This document shows positions 26,845 to 36,124 of a stretch of 64,000 bases of DNA, in pieces (positions within the stretch are counted from its first letter, which is position 1; each line of letters starts with the position of its first letter). The DNA comes from DATARH01 sp963778385 (GTDB lineage Bacteria > Pseudomonadota > Alphaproteobacteria > ATCC43930 > CGMCC-115725). The position numbers and the translations under genes are program-made. The stretch is taken from NCBI GenBank assembly GCA_963778385.1, contig CAVZUA010000035.1, positions 62,001-126,000 of the forward strand, in the 5' to 3' direction. The notes beneath the pieces are model-generated. The model saw only the letters and a program-made list of their open reading frames with translations. It made no database searches and was not told where the DNA came from.

Positions 26845-27794
26845 GCGACACGGTCCGGGTTTTTGCTCCGGCGAAGATCAACCTTTACCTGCACGTCCTC
26901 GGCCGCCGGGCCGACGGCTTCCACCTGCTCGACAGCCTCGTTGCCTTCGCCGATATCGGCGACTGGCTGAGCGCGGCGTCCGCCGACACGCTCTCGCTGA
27001 CGGTGAACGGGCCGGAAGGCGGCGCGCTTGCCGGGCTCGGCGACGACAATCTGGTGCTGAAGGCGGCGCGCGCCTTCGCCGCGCATCACGGCGTGGTGGC
27101 TGGCGCGGCGCTGCATCTCGACAAGCAATTGCCGGCGGCTTCGGGGATCGGCGGCGGGTCGAGCGACGCGGCCGCGACGCTGCGCGCGCTCGCCGTGCTG
27201 TGGCGGTTGCCGATCGATGATGCGGCGAGGCGGATCGCCGCGTCGCTCGGCGCAGATATTCCGGCCTGTCTCGACGGGCGGCCGGTGTGGGTTGGCGGCA
27301 TTGGCGAGCGGCTCGACCCGCTGCCCAGCCTGCCGCCGGTCGGCGTCGTGCTTGCCAACCCCCGCCGCGAATTGCCGACCGCTGCGGTGTTCCACGCGCG
27401 GCAGGGCGATTTCACGACCGATCAGTTCCCGCGCACGACGCCGCGCCACGCGGTCGGGCTGATCGGGTTGCTGCGCCAATGCCGCAACGATCTGACCGAC
27501 GCGGCATGCGGGCTGATGCCGGAGATCGCGCCGGTGCTCGACCGCCTCGCCGGGCTGCCCGACGCCTATCTCGCGCGGATGAGCGGCAGCGGCGCGACCT
27601 GCTTTGCGCTGTTCGCCGACCGCGCCGCCGCGGAAAGCGCCGCCGCGTTGTTGGCGGCGGCCGAGCCGGGCTGGTGGGTGCGGGCGGGCGCGCTATTGTC
27701 GAAAGCGCCGGAGGGATTGCCCTACCCTAACCCTCCCCCGCCAGAGGGGAGGGGATTGGCCACCAGCGGAGCGAGCGCGTCGGGGTGGGGGTAG
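26841..27794 (+). CDS. ispE: 4-diphosphocytidyl-2-C-methyl-D-erythritol kinase (IspE), apparent CTG start
   Basis: This is the GHMP kinase of the non-mevalonate isoprenoid pathway. Homology begins at SDTVRVFAPAKINLYLHVLG, immediately after a CTG at 26841 that sits exactly where an ATG is expected and overlaps the previous stop as CTGA. No ATG, GTG or TTG lies in frame near it, and the first GTG (27003) would remove the essential N-terminus including the PAKINL motif. The ATP-binding glycine loop LPAASGIGGGSSDAAAT and the C-terminal RMSGSGATCFALF are intact. The last 25 or so residues come from the family A palindrome and are not part of the kinase fold. Length 317 residues; about 292 without the tail. 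Confidence 0.88.
   Translation: MSDTVRVFAPAKINLYLHVLGRRADGFHLLDSLVAFADIGDWLSAASADTLSLTVNGPEGGALAGLGDDNLVLKAARAFAAHHGVVAGAALHLDKQLPAASGIGGGSSDAAATLRALAVLWRLPIDDAARRIAASLGADIPACLDGRPVWVGGIGERLDPLPSLPPVGVVLANPRRELPTAAVFHARQGDFTTDQFPRTTPRHAVGLIGLLRQCRNDLTDAACGLMPEIAPVLDRLAGLPDAYLARMSGSGATCFALFADRAAAESAAALLAAAEPGWWVRAGALLSKAPEGLPYPNPPPPEGRGLATSGASASGWG
27722..27794. repeat. Family A palindrome forming the 3' end of ispE
   Basis: The unit starts at ctaccctaaccctcccccgc and ends at gtcggggtgggggtag, whose final tag is the stop codon of ispE. The repeat therefore encodes the C-terminal tail PNPPPPEGRG and the following residues. Confidence 0.75.
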
Positions 27795-27846
27795 TGTCGC
27801 CGTCGCCATCGTGGTGAAATCCGGGCCGAGCGAGAGGGGCTGAGAG

Positions 27847-29466
27847 ATGGATGCGGATTACATCGTGATCGGTGCCGGGTCGGCGGGGTGCGTCGTCGCC
27901 AGCCGGCTGTCCGAGGATGCTGGGGTCAAGGTGGTGCTGCTCGAAGCCGGGCCGCCCGACCGCGATCCATGGATCCACATCCCGGCCGGAGTGCTGCGGG
28001 TGCTCAACAACACCAGGATCAACTGGAATTTCCTGTCCGAGGGCGAGCCGGGGACGGACGGGCGGCAGCTGCAATGGCCGCGCGGCAAGGTGCTGGGCGG
28101 CACCAGCTCGATCAACGGCATGCTCTATGTCCGCGGCAACCCAATGGATTACGACAACTGGGCGCAGATGGGCTGCCGCGGCTGGAGCTATGACGAGGTG
28201 CTGCCCTTCTTCAAGCAGTCCGAGACCTATCGCGGCGTGGGCGATCCGGAATTCCGCAGCAAGGGCGGGCCGCTGATCGTCGAGGATTACCGCACGATCC
28301 TGCCGCTGACCCATGCCTTTGTCGAAGCCGCCAAGCAGGCCGGCTATCCGTTCACCCCGGACTACAACGGCGCGCAGCAGGAAGGCGTCGCCTATTCGCA
28401 GATGACGCGGCGCGGCAAATGGCGCGGCTCGACCGCGCAGACCTTTCTGCGCGAGGCGCGCGGCCGCGGCAATCTGCGGGTCGAGACCGATGCCACCGTC
28501 ACAAAGCTGATCCTCGACGGCAAGCAGTGCACCGGCGTCGCCTTTCGCCAGCGCGGCGTTGACCGCCAGCTCACCGCGGCGCGCGAGGTCATTCTCTGCG
28601 GCGGCGCGGTCAACTCACCGCACGTGCTGCAGATTTCGGGCATCGGCCCGGCGGGGCATTTGCAGCAGATCGGCGTGCCGGTGCAGCACGATTTGCCCGG
28701 AGTCGGCGCCAATCTCAACGATCACTACGTGATCCGCCTGTCGCACAGGGTTAAGGATACGGTGACGATCAACCAGCTGGCGCGCGGCGCGCGCGTCGTC
28801 CGCGAGGCGATCAAGTTCGCCACGCTGGGCAACGGCGCGCTGACCTTCGGGGTGACCTCGGCGATGGTGTTCTGCCGCAGCCGCGAGGGTCTTGCCGCTC
28901 CCGATTTGCAGCTGCTGTTTACCCCGGCGAGCTACGCGCAGGACGTATTCCGGCAATTGGAGCGCGCGCCCGGTATGACCGTCGCGGTCTGCCCGGTGCG
29001 GCCCGACAGCCGCGGCACGATCATGGCGCAGTCGCCCGACCCGTTCCAATACCCGGCGATCCGCCCCAACTACCTGTCGGCGCCGAGCGATATCCGCGTG
29101 CTGATCTCCGGCGTCGAGCAGACGCGTCGGATCTTCGCGCAGCCGGCGATGGCGCCCTACAGCGTCGAGGAGACCGTGCCGGGACCCGGCATCGCCAGCG
29201 ACGAGCAGTTCGCCGCTTACGCCCGCAAGGCCGGCACCAACGTCTTCCACCCGGTCGGCACCTGCAAGATGGGCACCGACCCGATGGCGGTGGTCGACCC
29301 GCGGCTTCGCGTAATCGGGCTCGGCGGGCTGCGGGTCATCGACGCCTCGGTCATGCCATGCGTCACCACCGGCAACACCAATGCCCCGACGATCATGATC
29401 GGCGAGAAGGGCGCGGCGATGATCAAGGAGGACGCCCGCACCCAGCCGGCCGCGCAGGCGGCCTAG
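27847..29466 (+). CDS. GMC-family FAD oxidoreductase (choline dehydrogenase-like)
   Basis: The 539-residue flavoprotein is of the glucose-methanol-choline family. The FAD motif YIVIGAGSAGCVVASRLSED, the GMC signature 1 region GKVLGGTSSINGMLYVRGNP, signature 2 GGAVNSPHVLQISGIGP, and the active-site His in NVFHPVGTCKMG are all clear. It oxidises an alcohol, passing electrons to a quinone or oxygen. Sequence resembles BetA, but without betB or betI nearby choline is not implied. It starts 52 bases after ispE, across the palindrome. Confidence 0.9.
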   Translation: MDADYIVIGAGSAGCVVASRLSEDAGVKVVLLEAGPPDRDPWIHIPAGVLRVLNNTRINWNFLSEGEPGTDGRQLQWPRGKVLGGTSSINGMLYVRGNPMDYDNWAQMGCRGWSYDEVLPFFKQSETYRGVGDPEFRSKGGPLIVEDYRTILPLTHAFVEAAKQAGYPFTPDYNGAQQEGVAYSQMTRRGKWRGSTAQTFLREARGRGNLRVETDATVTKLILDGKQCTGVAFRQRGVDRQLTAAREVILCGGAVNSPHVLQISGIGPAGHLQQIGVPVQHDLPGVGANLNDHYVIRLSHRVKDTVTINQLARGARVVREAIKFATLGNGALTFGVTSAMVFCRSREGLAAPDLQLLFTPASYAQDVFRQLERAPGMTVAVCPVRPDSRGTIMAQSPDPFQYPAIRPNYLSAPSDIRVLISGVEQTRRIFAQPAMAPYSVEETVPGPGIASDEQFAAYARKAGTNVFHPVGTCKMGTDPMAVVDPRLRVIGLGGLRVIDASVMPCVTTGNTNAPTIMIGEKGAAMIKEDARTQPAAQAA

Positions 29467-29472
29467 GCGACC

Positions 29473-30738
29473 CTAAACGCCGGCCTCGCTGGGCCGCGGC
29501 GGATTGCTGGCTGACGTCTCCACCAAGGTTGGCGCCCGCGCGCGATCGCCGGAAAAAATCCGGCGGACGAACCGCATCGCCGGCCGCTCATAGAAACGGT
29601 AGGACAGGTATGAGACGATCGCGGCAACGGGCAGCAACAAGAGGAAGATAAGGAGGCGCACGCCGGTCGGCCTGTTGTCGGCCAGCCGGTGGCCAAGGTC
29701 ATGCATCACCCAATACTGCAGCAAATACAGCGAGTAGCTTGCGGCGCCGCCGAGCAGCATCCATCGATTTGACAGGGCGCGCGACAACAGGTGCGATGAC
29801 GTGGCGGTCGAGGCCAAAAGCAGCGCAAACGTGAAGGCGAGACACGTCGTGATGCCGCCGCTAATCGGCAGCAGGGCAATGTTGGCGTAAAGATAAGCCG
29901 GCACAAAAATCGCGAAAGCGGCGACGCAGACGACGCGTGCTCTCGTTTCGCTGAGCGCGCTGGTCATGACGTATTGCGCCGCGAGCGCACCGAGCAGGAA
30001 CTCGGGAAGGCGGACCCACGGTGAATTGAACGTCAGCCAATGGGTGAATTGCCCGGCGGTTTGCGCGTTCCCCGTAAATTGCAGCGCAAAGGCATTCAAC
30101 GCCCCGACGTGATACTGAGCGGTGCCGGTGGCCCAAGCGACGACCGCGGCGATCGCGGCGCCCGTGATCAGCAGTGTCGTGCCCGATAGGCGCCGAAGCA
30201 GCGGCGCCAGCGGGACATACACCAGATAAAAAAACGCCTCGGTCGACAGCGACCACATCAGCCCGGTGGCGTTGCTGTAGGCCTCGAACGCTGCGCGCGA
30301 ACCGAAAGACCAGAACCACCACAATTCGGTGAAGCTCAGATAAAGCGGCAGCGGCGAGATCAAGTCGGTTTTGCCGTCGGCATTGCGGAATTCGAAATAG
30401 GTCTCGACGACGAACACCAGCAAAAACAACGGATACAGCCGCGCGAAACGAGCGACCGCGAAACGCCTTTTGCCGCCGGGGCGCGCAAGCGACGCCGCGT
30501 AGTTGTAATGGATAACGAAGCCGCTCAGCGTAAAGAACAGCGTCATCCCGACGGCGGCGAGACCGAGGAGCGGGGCGTTGTACGGCGAGATGAGCCGGTT
30601 GTCCTGCTCCAGGACCAGATAGAAAAAGCCGTGCGCGACGAGCACGCATGACGCGGCGATGAAGCGAAGCCCGTCGAGCGGTCCGAGATGTACGAGTGAA
30701 GGCGAGGATGTCCCCGCCGAAGGTGCTGTCGTCATCAT
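29473..30738 (-). CDS. Acyltransferase family 3 membrane protein
   Basis: The 421-residue integral membrane protein has about ten hydrophobic helices and the family opening LDGLRFIAASCVLVAHGFFY, whose His is the conserved catalytic residue, followed by FFTLSGFVIHYNYAASLARP. The family (OafA/NodX type) transfers acetyl or other acyl groups to sugars of cell-surface or secreted polysaccharides. Its start ATG at 30738 overlaps the stop of the upstream acyltransferase by 4 bases, so the two are coupled. It converges on the GMC oxidoreductase with only 6 bases between stops. Confidence 0.87.
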   Translation of the reverse strand: MMTTAPSAGTSSPSLVHLGPLDGLRFIAASCVLVAHGFFYLVLEQDNRLISPYNAPLLGLAAVGMTLFFTLSGFVIHYNYAASLARPGGKRRFAVARFARLYPLFLLVFVVETYFEFRNADGKTDLISPLPLYLSFTELWWFWSFGSRAAFEAYSNATGLMWSLSTEAFFYLVYVPLAPLLRRLSGTTLLITGAAIAAVVAWATGTAQYHVGALNAFALQFTGNAQTAGQFTHWLTFNSPWVRLPEFLLGALAAQYVMTSALSETRARVVCVAAFAIFVPAYLYANIALLPISGGITTCLAFTFALLLASTATSSHLLSRALSNRWMLLGGAASYSLYLLQYWVMHDLGHRLADNRPTGVRLLIFLLLLPVAAIVSYLSYRFYERPAMRFVRRIFSGDRARAPTLVETSASNPPRPSEAGV

Positions 30739-32216
30739 CGGGTCAACTGATAGGCCAGGCAGATCGCCAGGAACAAGCCCAGCGAACCCGTTGCCAGGAA
30801 ACAGCTCGCGACGCCCGGCGCGCCTCCCCGGAAATTATCCGCGCGCGGCCCGAACAGCACCGCGGTGCCGCGATCGAAAAACCGTCGCAACCCGGCACGC
30901 CCCGGAACCTCGATCAGGCGATAGGTCGCCGTCGCCAGCACCAGCGTCACGGCGATGCCCAATGCGATGCGAACGAGCGCGTCGACGGCGGCCGCCGTCG
31001 TAAAATGGGTCGGCTCGCGGATAAAAATGCGCAAGGTCCAGGTGTGAACGGAATAGATCGAATAACTAATCTCACCCAGCAGCACGAGTTGGCTCATGCA
31101 GAGAAATCGCGACATCGCGGTCGGATAGCGGGACACGCAAAAAATCAGCACGGCGATTGGCACGGCGCAGAGAAAGTTCAGCGCCAGAAATTGGACGAGC
31201 CCGTAAAACGGGAAAGTCGGCTTTGATAGGAAAATGACGCCGGCGGCAACAAGGCAGGTCAGCGCCGCGGCGAGGGCGAGGTAGGCCCAACGCCCTTCGG
31301 TGCGGGTTACCGGTCGGTCACGCACGTGAAGATAGAGATGCGCTGTCAGGCAGCCCAAGATGAATTCGAATATTCGAGAATAGGGCGAGTAATAGAAGAA
31401 CCATCTAACAAAAGACGGACCCCATTTCTGCTCCGCCGGAATAAAATGGTCGATATGGCTTTGGGCAATGCCGGCAAATCCGCTCAGATGTCGCTTTGCA
31501 AAAATAAACCATCCAAGCGCTACTACAGAAAATATTATCAAAGCCGTGATCGTGCCGCGAAGCGAGCGTAGTTGAATGATTAAAAATACCAGCCCCATGT
31601 AGCATAGATAAAAGAAGAACTCGGTCGATATCGACCACGCCAGGCCATAGGCGTTATCCATCATCAAACGATCATCAAAGATGATGATGTAAAACCAGGA
31701 TTGTGTCATCGTCACGAAATGGGCGACCAGCTCATACCACCACTGGGCATGCGTGGGGTCGTTGAACCAGTCGTATGTTCCGTCGACGACCAGGCCGACG
31801 CCGAAGCAAGCGATAAACAGCGGGTACAGACGGGCGAACCTCGCGCCGAAAAATTCGAGCGCGGCCCAGCGAAACCGCATGCGGCTGAACAAGTGTCCGT
31901 AATTATAATGAATGACGAACCCGCTCAGCACAAAGAATAGCGGCATGCCATAGATAGAAGTGACTTGACCATAATAGCTGATGAACTGCCTGTCCTTGAA
32001 CGGCGCTACCCATTCGCAGTCATGAGCGAACAAAATCGCGAATGCCGCAAAAAACCGCAGACCGGTCAACGCATCGAGCTGGCGCGGCCGGCTGCCCTTC
32101 GCTGCCGCTGCTGTATCCACAACCGATGCAGCGGTATCCCCTTTCGGCAACGCATTACCTCTTAAAACCGACAAACCTAGCCTGTTGAAAGGCCATATCA
32201 CCCGGTTGATCGGCAC
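30735..32216 (-). CDS. Acyltransferase family 3 membrane protein with AT-rich central part
   Basis: A second polytopic acyltransferase of up to 493 residues. It opens the fold with LDALTGLRFFAAFAILFAHD and FFVLSGFVIHYNYGHLFSRM, and shares the plan of its downstream neighbour, suggesting ancient duplication. The middle (about 31330-31720) is visibly richer in A and T than the flanks, hinting at acquisition. The open frame's first possible start is GTG at 32216; a TTG at 32150 has a better ribosome site (AAGAGGT six bases upstream), so the true N-terminus may be 22 residues shorter. Probably modifies a surface glycan together with the next gene. Confidence 0.85.
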   Translation of the reverse strand: MPINRVIWPFNRLGLSVLRGNALPKGDTAASVVDTAAAAKGSRPRQLDALTGLRFFAAFAILFAHDCEWVAPFKDRQFISYYGQVTSIYGMPLFFVLSGFVIHYNYGHLFSRMRFRWAALEFFGARFARLYPLFIACFGVGLVVDGTYDWFNDPTHAQWWYELVAHFVTMTQSWFYIIIFDDRLMMDNAYGLAWSISTEFFFYLCYMGLVFLIIQLRSLRGTITALIIFSVVALGWFIFAKRHLSGFAGIAQSHIDHFIPAEQKWGPSFVRWFFYYSPYSRIFEFILGCLTAHLYLHVRDRPVTRTEGRWAYLALAAALTCLVAAGVIFLSKPTFPFYGLVQFLALNFLCAVPIAVLIFCVSRYPTAMSRFLCMSQLVLLGEISYSIYSVHTWTLRIFIREPTHFTTAAAVDALVRIALGIAVTLVLATATYRLIEVPGRAGLRRFFDRGTAVLFGPRADNFRGGAPGVASCFLATGSLGLFLAICLAYQLTR

Positions 32217-32321
32217 TTTACGTGCGATCGCCGCGTAAGCCCGAAAATCCAGACTGGTCCCCGCGACACAATACGCATCCGCTGGCCGTAAGCAACAGGC
32301 CGATCAGCCGGCGCCGATCGT

Positions 32322-33773
32322 CTAATTATAAACCGCGTCGGTGCCGGGCGCCGGGGAATAGGCGAAGCTGCCGCGGCCTTCGATCGCGGTGCGGCCGCCG
32401 AATTCGGCGATCTTCGCGGCCTGGTCGGATTTCGCCAGCCGGTCCGCCGCCTCGGGGTCGACCACCGCACGCAGATCGCGCTCGCAATCGGCGACGAGGC
32501 CGCGATAGCCGGGCTCCGGCGCGAGGTCGCGGGTCTCTTGCGGATCGGCGTCGAGGTCGAAGAGCTGCGGCGGCATGCCGGCGTAATAGACAAATTTGAA
32601 CCGGCCTTTGCGAATCATGAAAGCGCCGGTTGCCGCGCCGGTTGCATGGTATTCGCACAGCACGGTCCGCCGCGGCGCGGCGCCGACGATCTCGTCGAGC
32701 GGCGCCCCGGCCAGGTCGTGGTCGTCGGAATGCGGGGCGAGCCCGGCCCATTTGACGACCGTCGGAAACGCGTCCGCCAGGGTCACCGGCTCGCGGCAGG
32801 TGACGCCGCGCGGCAGGCCCGGCCCGGCGACGATCATCGGCACGCCGGCAGCCTCCTCGTACATCGTTGATTTGCCCCACAGCCCGCGCGTGCCGAGATT
32901 ATCGCCATGATCGGCCGAATAGATGATCCGCGTGCTGCCGGTGAGGCCGGCGCCGTCGAGCGCCGCCAGCAGCCGGCCGACATTGTGGTCGGTCGAGGTC
33001 ACGAGACCGAAATAGGCGGCGATCGCGCGCCTTACATTGGCCCCGTCGACAAAGCCCTTTTCGTAAATCTGGCATTCGCGGAATGCCGCGATATAGGGAT
33101 GGTCGGGCGCGCGCGCCGTGGGGTCGCGCAGCGCCGGCAGCGGCACCTCGGCCTCGGGGTAGAGGTCGTAGAATTCGGGCCGCGCGATCAGCGGGAAATG
33201 CGGGCAGACCAGCGACACGAACAGGCACCACGGTTTCGCCGACCCGCCGGCATGCGCCTTGAGCCAATCGACCGCCGCGTCGGTGATCTTGCGGTCGTAA
33301 TCCTGGTACGACGAGTCGCCGCGCCCGGCATCCTTGGCCAGCCGCAAGGTCGCCTTGCGCACCGGCAGCGGGTCGCGCAGCCAGCCCATCGGGTCGCCGA
33401 TGCCGTCATTGACGTGCAGCGGCATGATTTCCTGGGTGAAGCCGTTGTCGTCGTCTCCGCTGCGGAAATGCAGCTTGCCGATCGACACGACCTCGCGCCC
33501 GGCATTGCGCAGCCGGTGGTGCCAAGACGGCACGCTGCCGTCATAGGCGATGCCGTTGTCCCAGAAGCGGATCTGATGCGGATAGCGCCCCGTCGCCAGG
33601 CTGGCACGCGCCGGCACGCAGATCGGCGAGTTTGTATAGGCGTCGGCAAACCGCACCCCGCGCGCCGCCAAGGCATCGAGATGCGGTGTGCGGATCATCG
33701 GATGCCCATAACAGCCGAGCACCCTACGGCTATGCTCGTCGGAGAGGATGAACAGGACATTCGTGGATTTCAT
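32322..33773 (-). CDS. Type I sulfatase (formylglycine-dependent)
   Basis: The 483-residue alkaline-phosphatase-superfamily enzyme has the metal-binding opening NVLFILSDEHSRRVLGCYGH, the sulfatase signature C52-V-P54-A-R56 (SPICVPARASLATGRYPH) in which Cys is converted to formylglycine, and the later metal motif YSADHGDNLG. It hydrolyses a sulfate ester; the style resembles choline-sulfatases and arylsulfatases. It has no signal peptide, so it would be cytoplasmic. The longer open frame to 34367 is a shadow of the next gene. The start lacks a strong ribosome site. A formylglycine-generating enzyme must be encoded elsewhere. Confidence 0.9.
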   Translation of the reverse strand: MKSTNVLFILSDEHSRRVLGCYGHPMIRTPHLDALAARGVRFADAYTNSPICVPARASLATGRYPHQIRFWDNGIAYDGSVPSWHHRLRNAGREVVSIGKLHFRSGDDDNGFTQEIMPLHVNDGIGDPMGWLRDPLPVRKATLRLAKDAGRGDSSYQDYDRKITDAAVDWLKAHAGGSAKPWCLFVSLVCPHFPLIARPEFYDLYPEAEVPLPALRDPTARAPDHPYIAAFRECQIYEKGFVDGANVRRAIAAYFGLVTSTDHNVGRLLAALDGAGLTGSTRIIYSADHGDNLGTRGLWGKSTMYEEAAGVPMIVAGPGLPRGVTCREPVTLADAFPTVVKWAGLAPHSDDHDLAGAPLDEIVGAAPRRTVLCEYHATGAATGAFMIRKGRFKFVYYAGMPPQLFDLDADPQETRDLAPEPGYRGLVADCERDLRAVVDPEAADRLAKSDQAAKIAEFGGRTAIEGRGSFAYSPAPGTDAVYN

Positions 33774-33826
33774 GCCAATCGTCCGAGCCGTGTAAATCCT
33801 CACCCGTGTCGCACCGCGAAACGCGG

Positions 33827-34603
33827 CTAGGAGACACCCCATTTGCCCGCGAGGCGAGCGCAGCTTCCATCTTGCGTCATCGCCGCCAAGGCCTGGTCGA
33901 CCGCGGCCAGCAGCGCGGGATTGCCTTTGCTGAACCCGATCCCCAAGGGCTGCGGGTCGTTCGGCACCTGGGCCACGATACGCAAACCAGGCGTATGGCT
34001 CGCCAGCCACGCGGCGACCGGGTTGACCTTCATCACCGCCGTGATACGGCTGGCGGCCAGATCGGTGATCGCGTCGCCGATCTGCGCGAATGGATAGGTC
34101 TTGATCGCCTTGATCTCGCCGCGCTGCTGCATGACGACGGCCACATCGTAATCGGTGGTCGCCGCCTGCAGCCCCACAACACCGTCCTTCAACCCCGCGA
34201 GGTCGCGGATCTGCGGCGTTCGATCGCCGTTCACGATCAGGCTCAGCGTCGTCGTGATGTACGGAGTTGACCAGGCGAGGGTCTGGCCGCGCGCTGGCGT
34301 GATCGTGATCCCGCCGACAATGCAGTCGTAGAGCCCTTGCTGCATCTGCTGCAGCATTACCTCCCATTGCGTATCGACAAATACCGGTCGCAGCTTCAGC
34401 CGACGGGCGATCTCGTCCATCAGATCGACCTCAAAGCCGACACGCGCGCCGTTCTCAACAAATTCGAAGGGCGGATTGATGAAATAGGTGCCGATCCGCA
34501 ACTGCCCTGGAGTCAGCGTCGGCAAGGGCGTCTCGGCACGCGCCGACGCCGCGCCGAGCAGCATCGCGGTCCCGGCCGAAGCCAGAGCCTGGCGCCGATG
34601 CAT
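33827..34603 (-). CDS. Periplasmic solute-binding protein (family 3, amino-acid type)
   Basis: The 258-residue protein has a signal sequence with a twin-arginine-like start (MHRRQALASAGTAMLLGAASARA, cleavage near 23) and the family 3 periplasmic binding fold: IGTYFINPPFEFVENG, VGFEVDLMDEIARRL, MLQQMQQGLYDCIVGGITIT and WSTPYITTTLSLIVNG. It would capture a polar amino-acid-like ligand for an ABC importer, yet no permease or ATPase gene lies beside it. It lies between the sulfatase and the TcuA-like flavoprotein on the same strand (18 and 53 base gaps), so its ligand may be the substrate of one of them. Confidence 0.85.
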   Translation of the reverse strand: MHRRQALASAGTAMLLGAASARAETPLPTLTPGQLRIGTYFINPPFEFVENGARVGFEVDLMDEIARRLKLRPVFVDTQWEVMLQQMQQGLYDCIVGGITITPARGQTLAWSTPYITTTLSLIVNGDRTPQIRDLAGLKDGVVGLQAATTDYDVAVVMQQRGEIKAIKTYPFAQIGDAITDLAASRITAVMKVNPVAAWLASHTPGLRIVAQVPNDPQPLGIGFSKGNPALLAAVDQALAAMTQDGSCARLAGKWGVS

Positions 34604-34621
34604 CGTTCGAACTCATGGCAG

Positions 34622-36124
34622 TTAGGCGTTCCGCCCCACCTGCTTGCCGGCGGTGGTGCCGGCGATCTTGCCGAATACCGAGCCCGACACCAGCCCCGTG
34701 CCGCCCGGGTAATTGAAATAGAACAGCCCGCCGACCAGCTCGCCGGCCGCGTAGAGACCGCTGATCGGCCGTTCCGCGGTGTCGAGCACGCGACCGTCGG
34801 TATCGATCCGCAGCCCGCCAAAGGTGAAGGTCACGCCGCAGGTCGTGCAGTAGGCCTCATAGGGTGGCTTCTCCAACGGCATCGCCCAGTTGGTCTTGTC
34901 GATCCGCAGGCCGTGCGTGGTCCGCCCGTCCTTGACGGTCGGGTTGTAGGGGATGCCGCGGTCGACCGCCGCGTTGTAGTCGGCGATGGTCTTGAGGAAC
35001 ACCGGCTTGTTCACCGCCGCGCCGGTCTCGGCCATCTTGTCGGCCAGCTCCTCGAAGGTGTTCGCGGTGACCTTGGTCACCCGGCGGATGCGGTATTCGT
35101 CACGCTGCAGATGGACGACCTGCTGGTCGAAAATCTGCCAGGCGAACTGGTGCGGCTGGTTCAGAATCTCTCGGCCGTATTTGGCGTAGGTGTAGTTGCG
35201 GAAATCGGCACCCTCGTCGCAGAACCGCTCGCCCTCGGCGTTGACCATCACCGCGAACGGATAGGAGTGCTTCTGGAAATTGTCGCCGACCGACAGGTCG
35301 CCGAATTCCGGCGCGCCGTAGTCCCAGCCGACCGCATGGCAGCCCGACCAGTTGCCATAGGGCATCGCGCCGATCGCCAGGGCCATGTTGATGCCGCCGC
35401 CGGTGTTGTATTTGGTGCCGCGCACCTTGGCCAAATCCCAGCCGGGGCCGAGATAGCGCGTCCGCATCTCGGCGTTGGCCTCGAACCCGCCGCAGGCCAG
35501 CACCACCGCCTTGCAGCGGATTTCGGTGGTCTTGCCCTCGACATTGGCGACGACGCCGTGCACCCCGTCATCATCAGCGATCAGCCGCTCGCCGCGCGCC
35601 TCGTAGGCGACCGCGATGCCGTATTTTTCCGCCGAGTTGTACAGCCCCTCGACGAGCCCCGGCCCGCCGCCCCAGGCCTCCAGCGCCAGCCCGCCCCAGA
35701 ACACAAACTTGCCGTCATGCTTGAAGGCCTGGCGCGAATACATCGGCGCGAAGCGGATGCCCTTGCCGCGCATCCACAGCAGCGTCTCCTGGCTCTTGGT
35801 GATCAGCAGCTCGGCCATGTCGGGGTTCGACCGGTAATCGGTCAGCCGGCCGAGATCGTCGTAATATTTGTCCTGCGTATAGGTGCCGAAATCGCTGGTG
35901 GCTAATTCTGTTTCGCTGAGGTCGCACAACTTCAGCAGGTCGTCGACGCCGTTATAGACAAAACGCAGCGCTCCGGCGGTGTAGCGGCTGTTGCCGCCGC
36001 GCTCGTCAAACGGTGCCGCCTCGAGCACCAGCACCCGCGCGCCCTGCTCCTGCGCTGCCAGCGCCGAGCACATCCCGGCATTCCCCGCGCCGACCACGAC
36101 GACATCGTATTCGCCTGAAATCAT
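34622..36124 (-). CDS. FAD-dependent tricarballylate dehydrogenase-like protein (TcuA type)
   Basis: The 500-residue flavoprotein of the fumarate reductase/succinate dehydrogenase family has the FAD motif VVVVGAGNAGMCSALAAQEQGA, AAPFDERGGNSRYTAGALRF and the C-terminal GLYAAGELVGGLFYFNYPGG, which closely match TcuA, the enzyme oxidising tricarballylate to cis-aconitate. The partners TcuB (Fe-S/haem) and TcuC (permease) are absent, so another acid may be the substrate. The open frame extends to 36187; ATG at 36124 is preceded by GGAGGA and is the start. It is the first gene of a likely three-gene unit with the binding protein and sulfatase. Confidence 0.82.
   Translation of the reverse strand: MISGEYDVVVVGAGNAGMCSALAAQEQGARVLVLEAAPFDERGGNSRYTAGALRFVYNGVDDLLKLCDLSETELATSDFGTYTQDKYYDDLGRLTDYRSNPDMAELLITKSQETLLWMRGKGIRFAPMYSRQAFKHDGKFVFWGGLALEAWGGGPGLVEGLYNSAEKYGIAVAYEARGERLIADDDGVHGVVANVEGKTTEIRCKAVVLACGGFEANAEMRTRYLGPGWDLAKVRGTKYNTGGGINMALAIGAMPYGNWSGCHAVGWDYGAPEFGDLSVGDNFQKHSYPFAVMVNAEGERFCDEGADFRNYTYAKYGREILNQPHQFAWQIFDQQVVHLQRDEYRIRRVTKVTANTFEELADKMAETGAAVNKPVFLKTIADYNAAVDRGIPYNPTVKDGRTTHGLRIDKTNWAMPLEKPPYEAYCTTCGVTFTFGGLRIDTDGRVLDTAERPISGLYAAGELVGGLFYFNYPGGTGLVSGSVFGKIAGTTAGKQVGRNA

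Noticed and set aside
33827..34367. N-terminal extension of the sulfatase over the binding-protein gene
   Set aside because: The homology of the sulfatase begins at ATG 33773; the upstream part is a shadow of a well-defined periplasmic binding protein.
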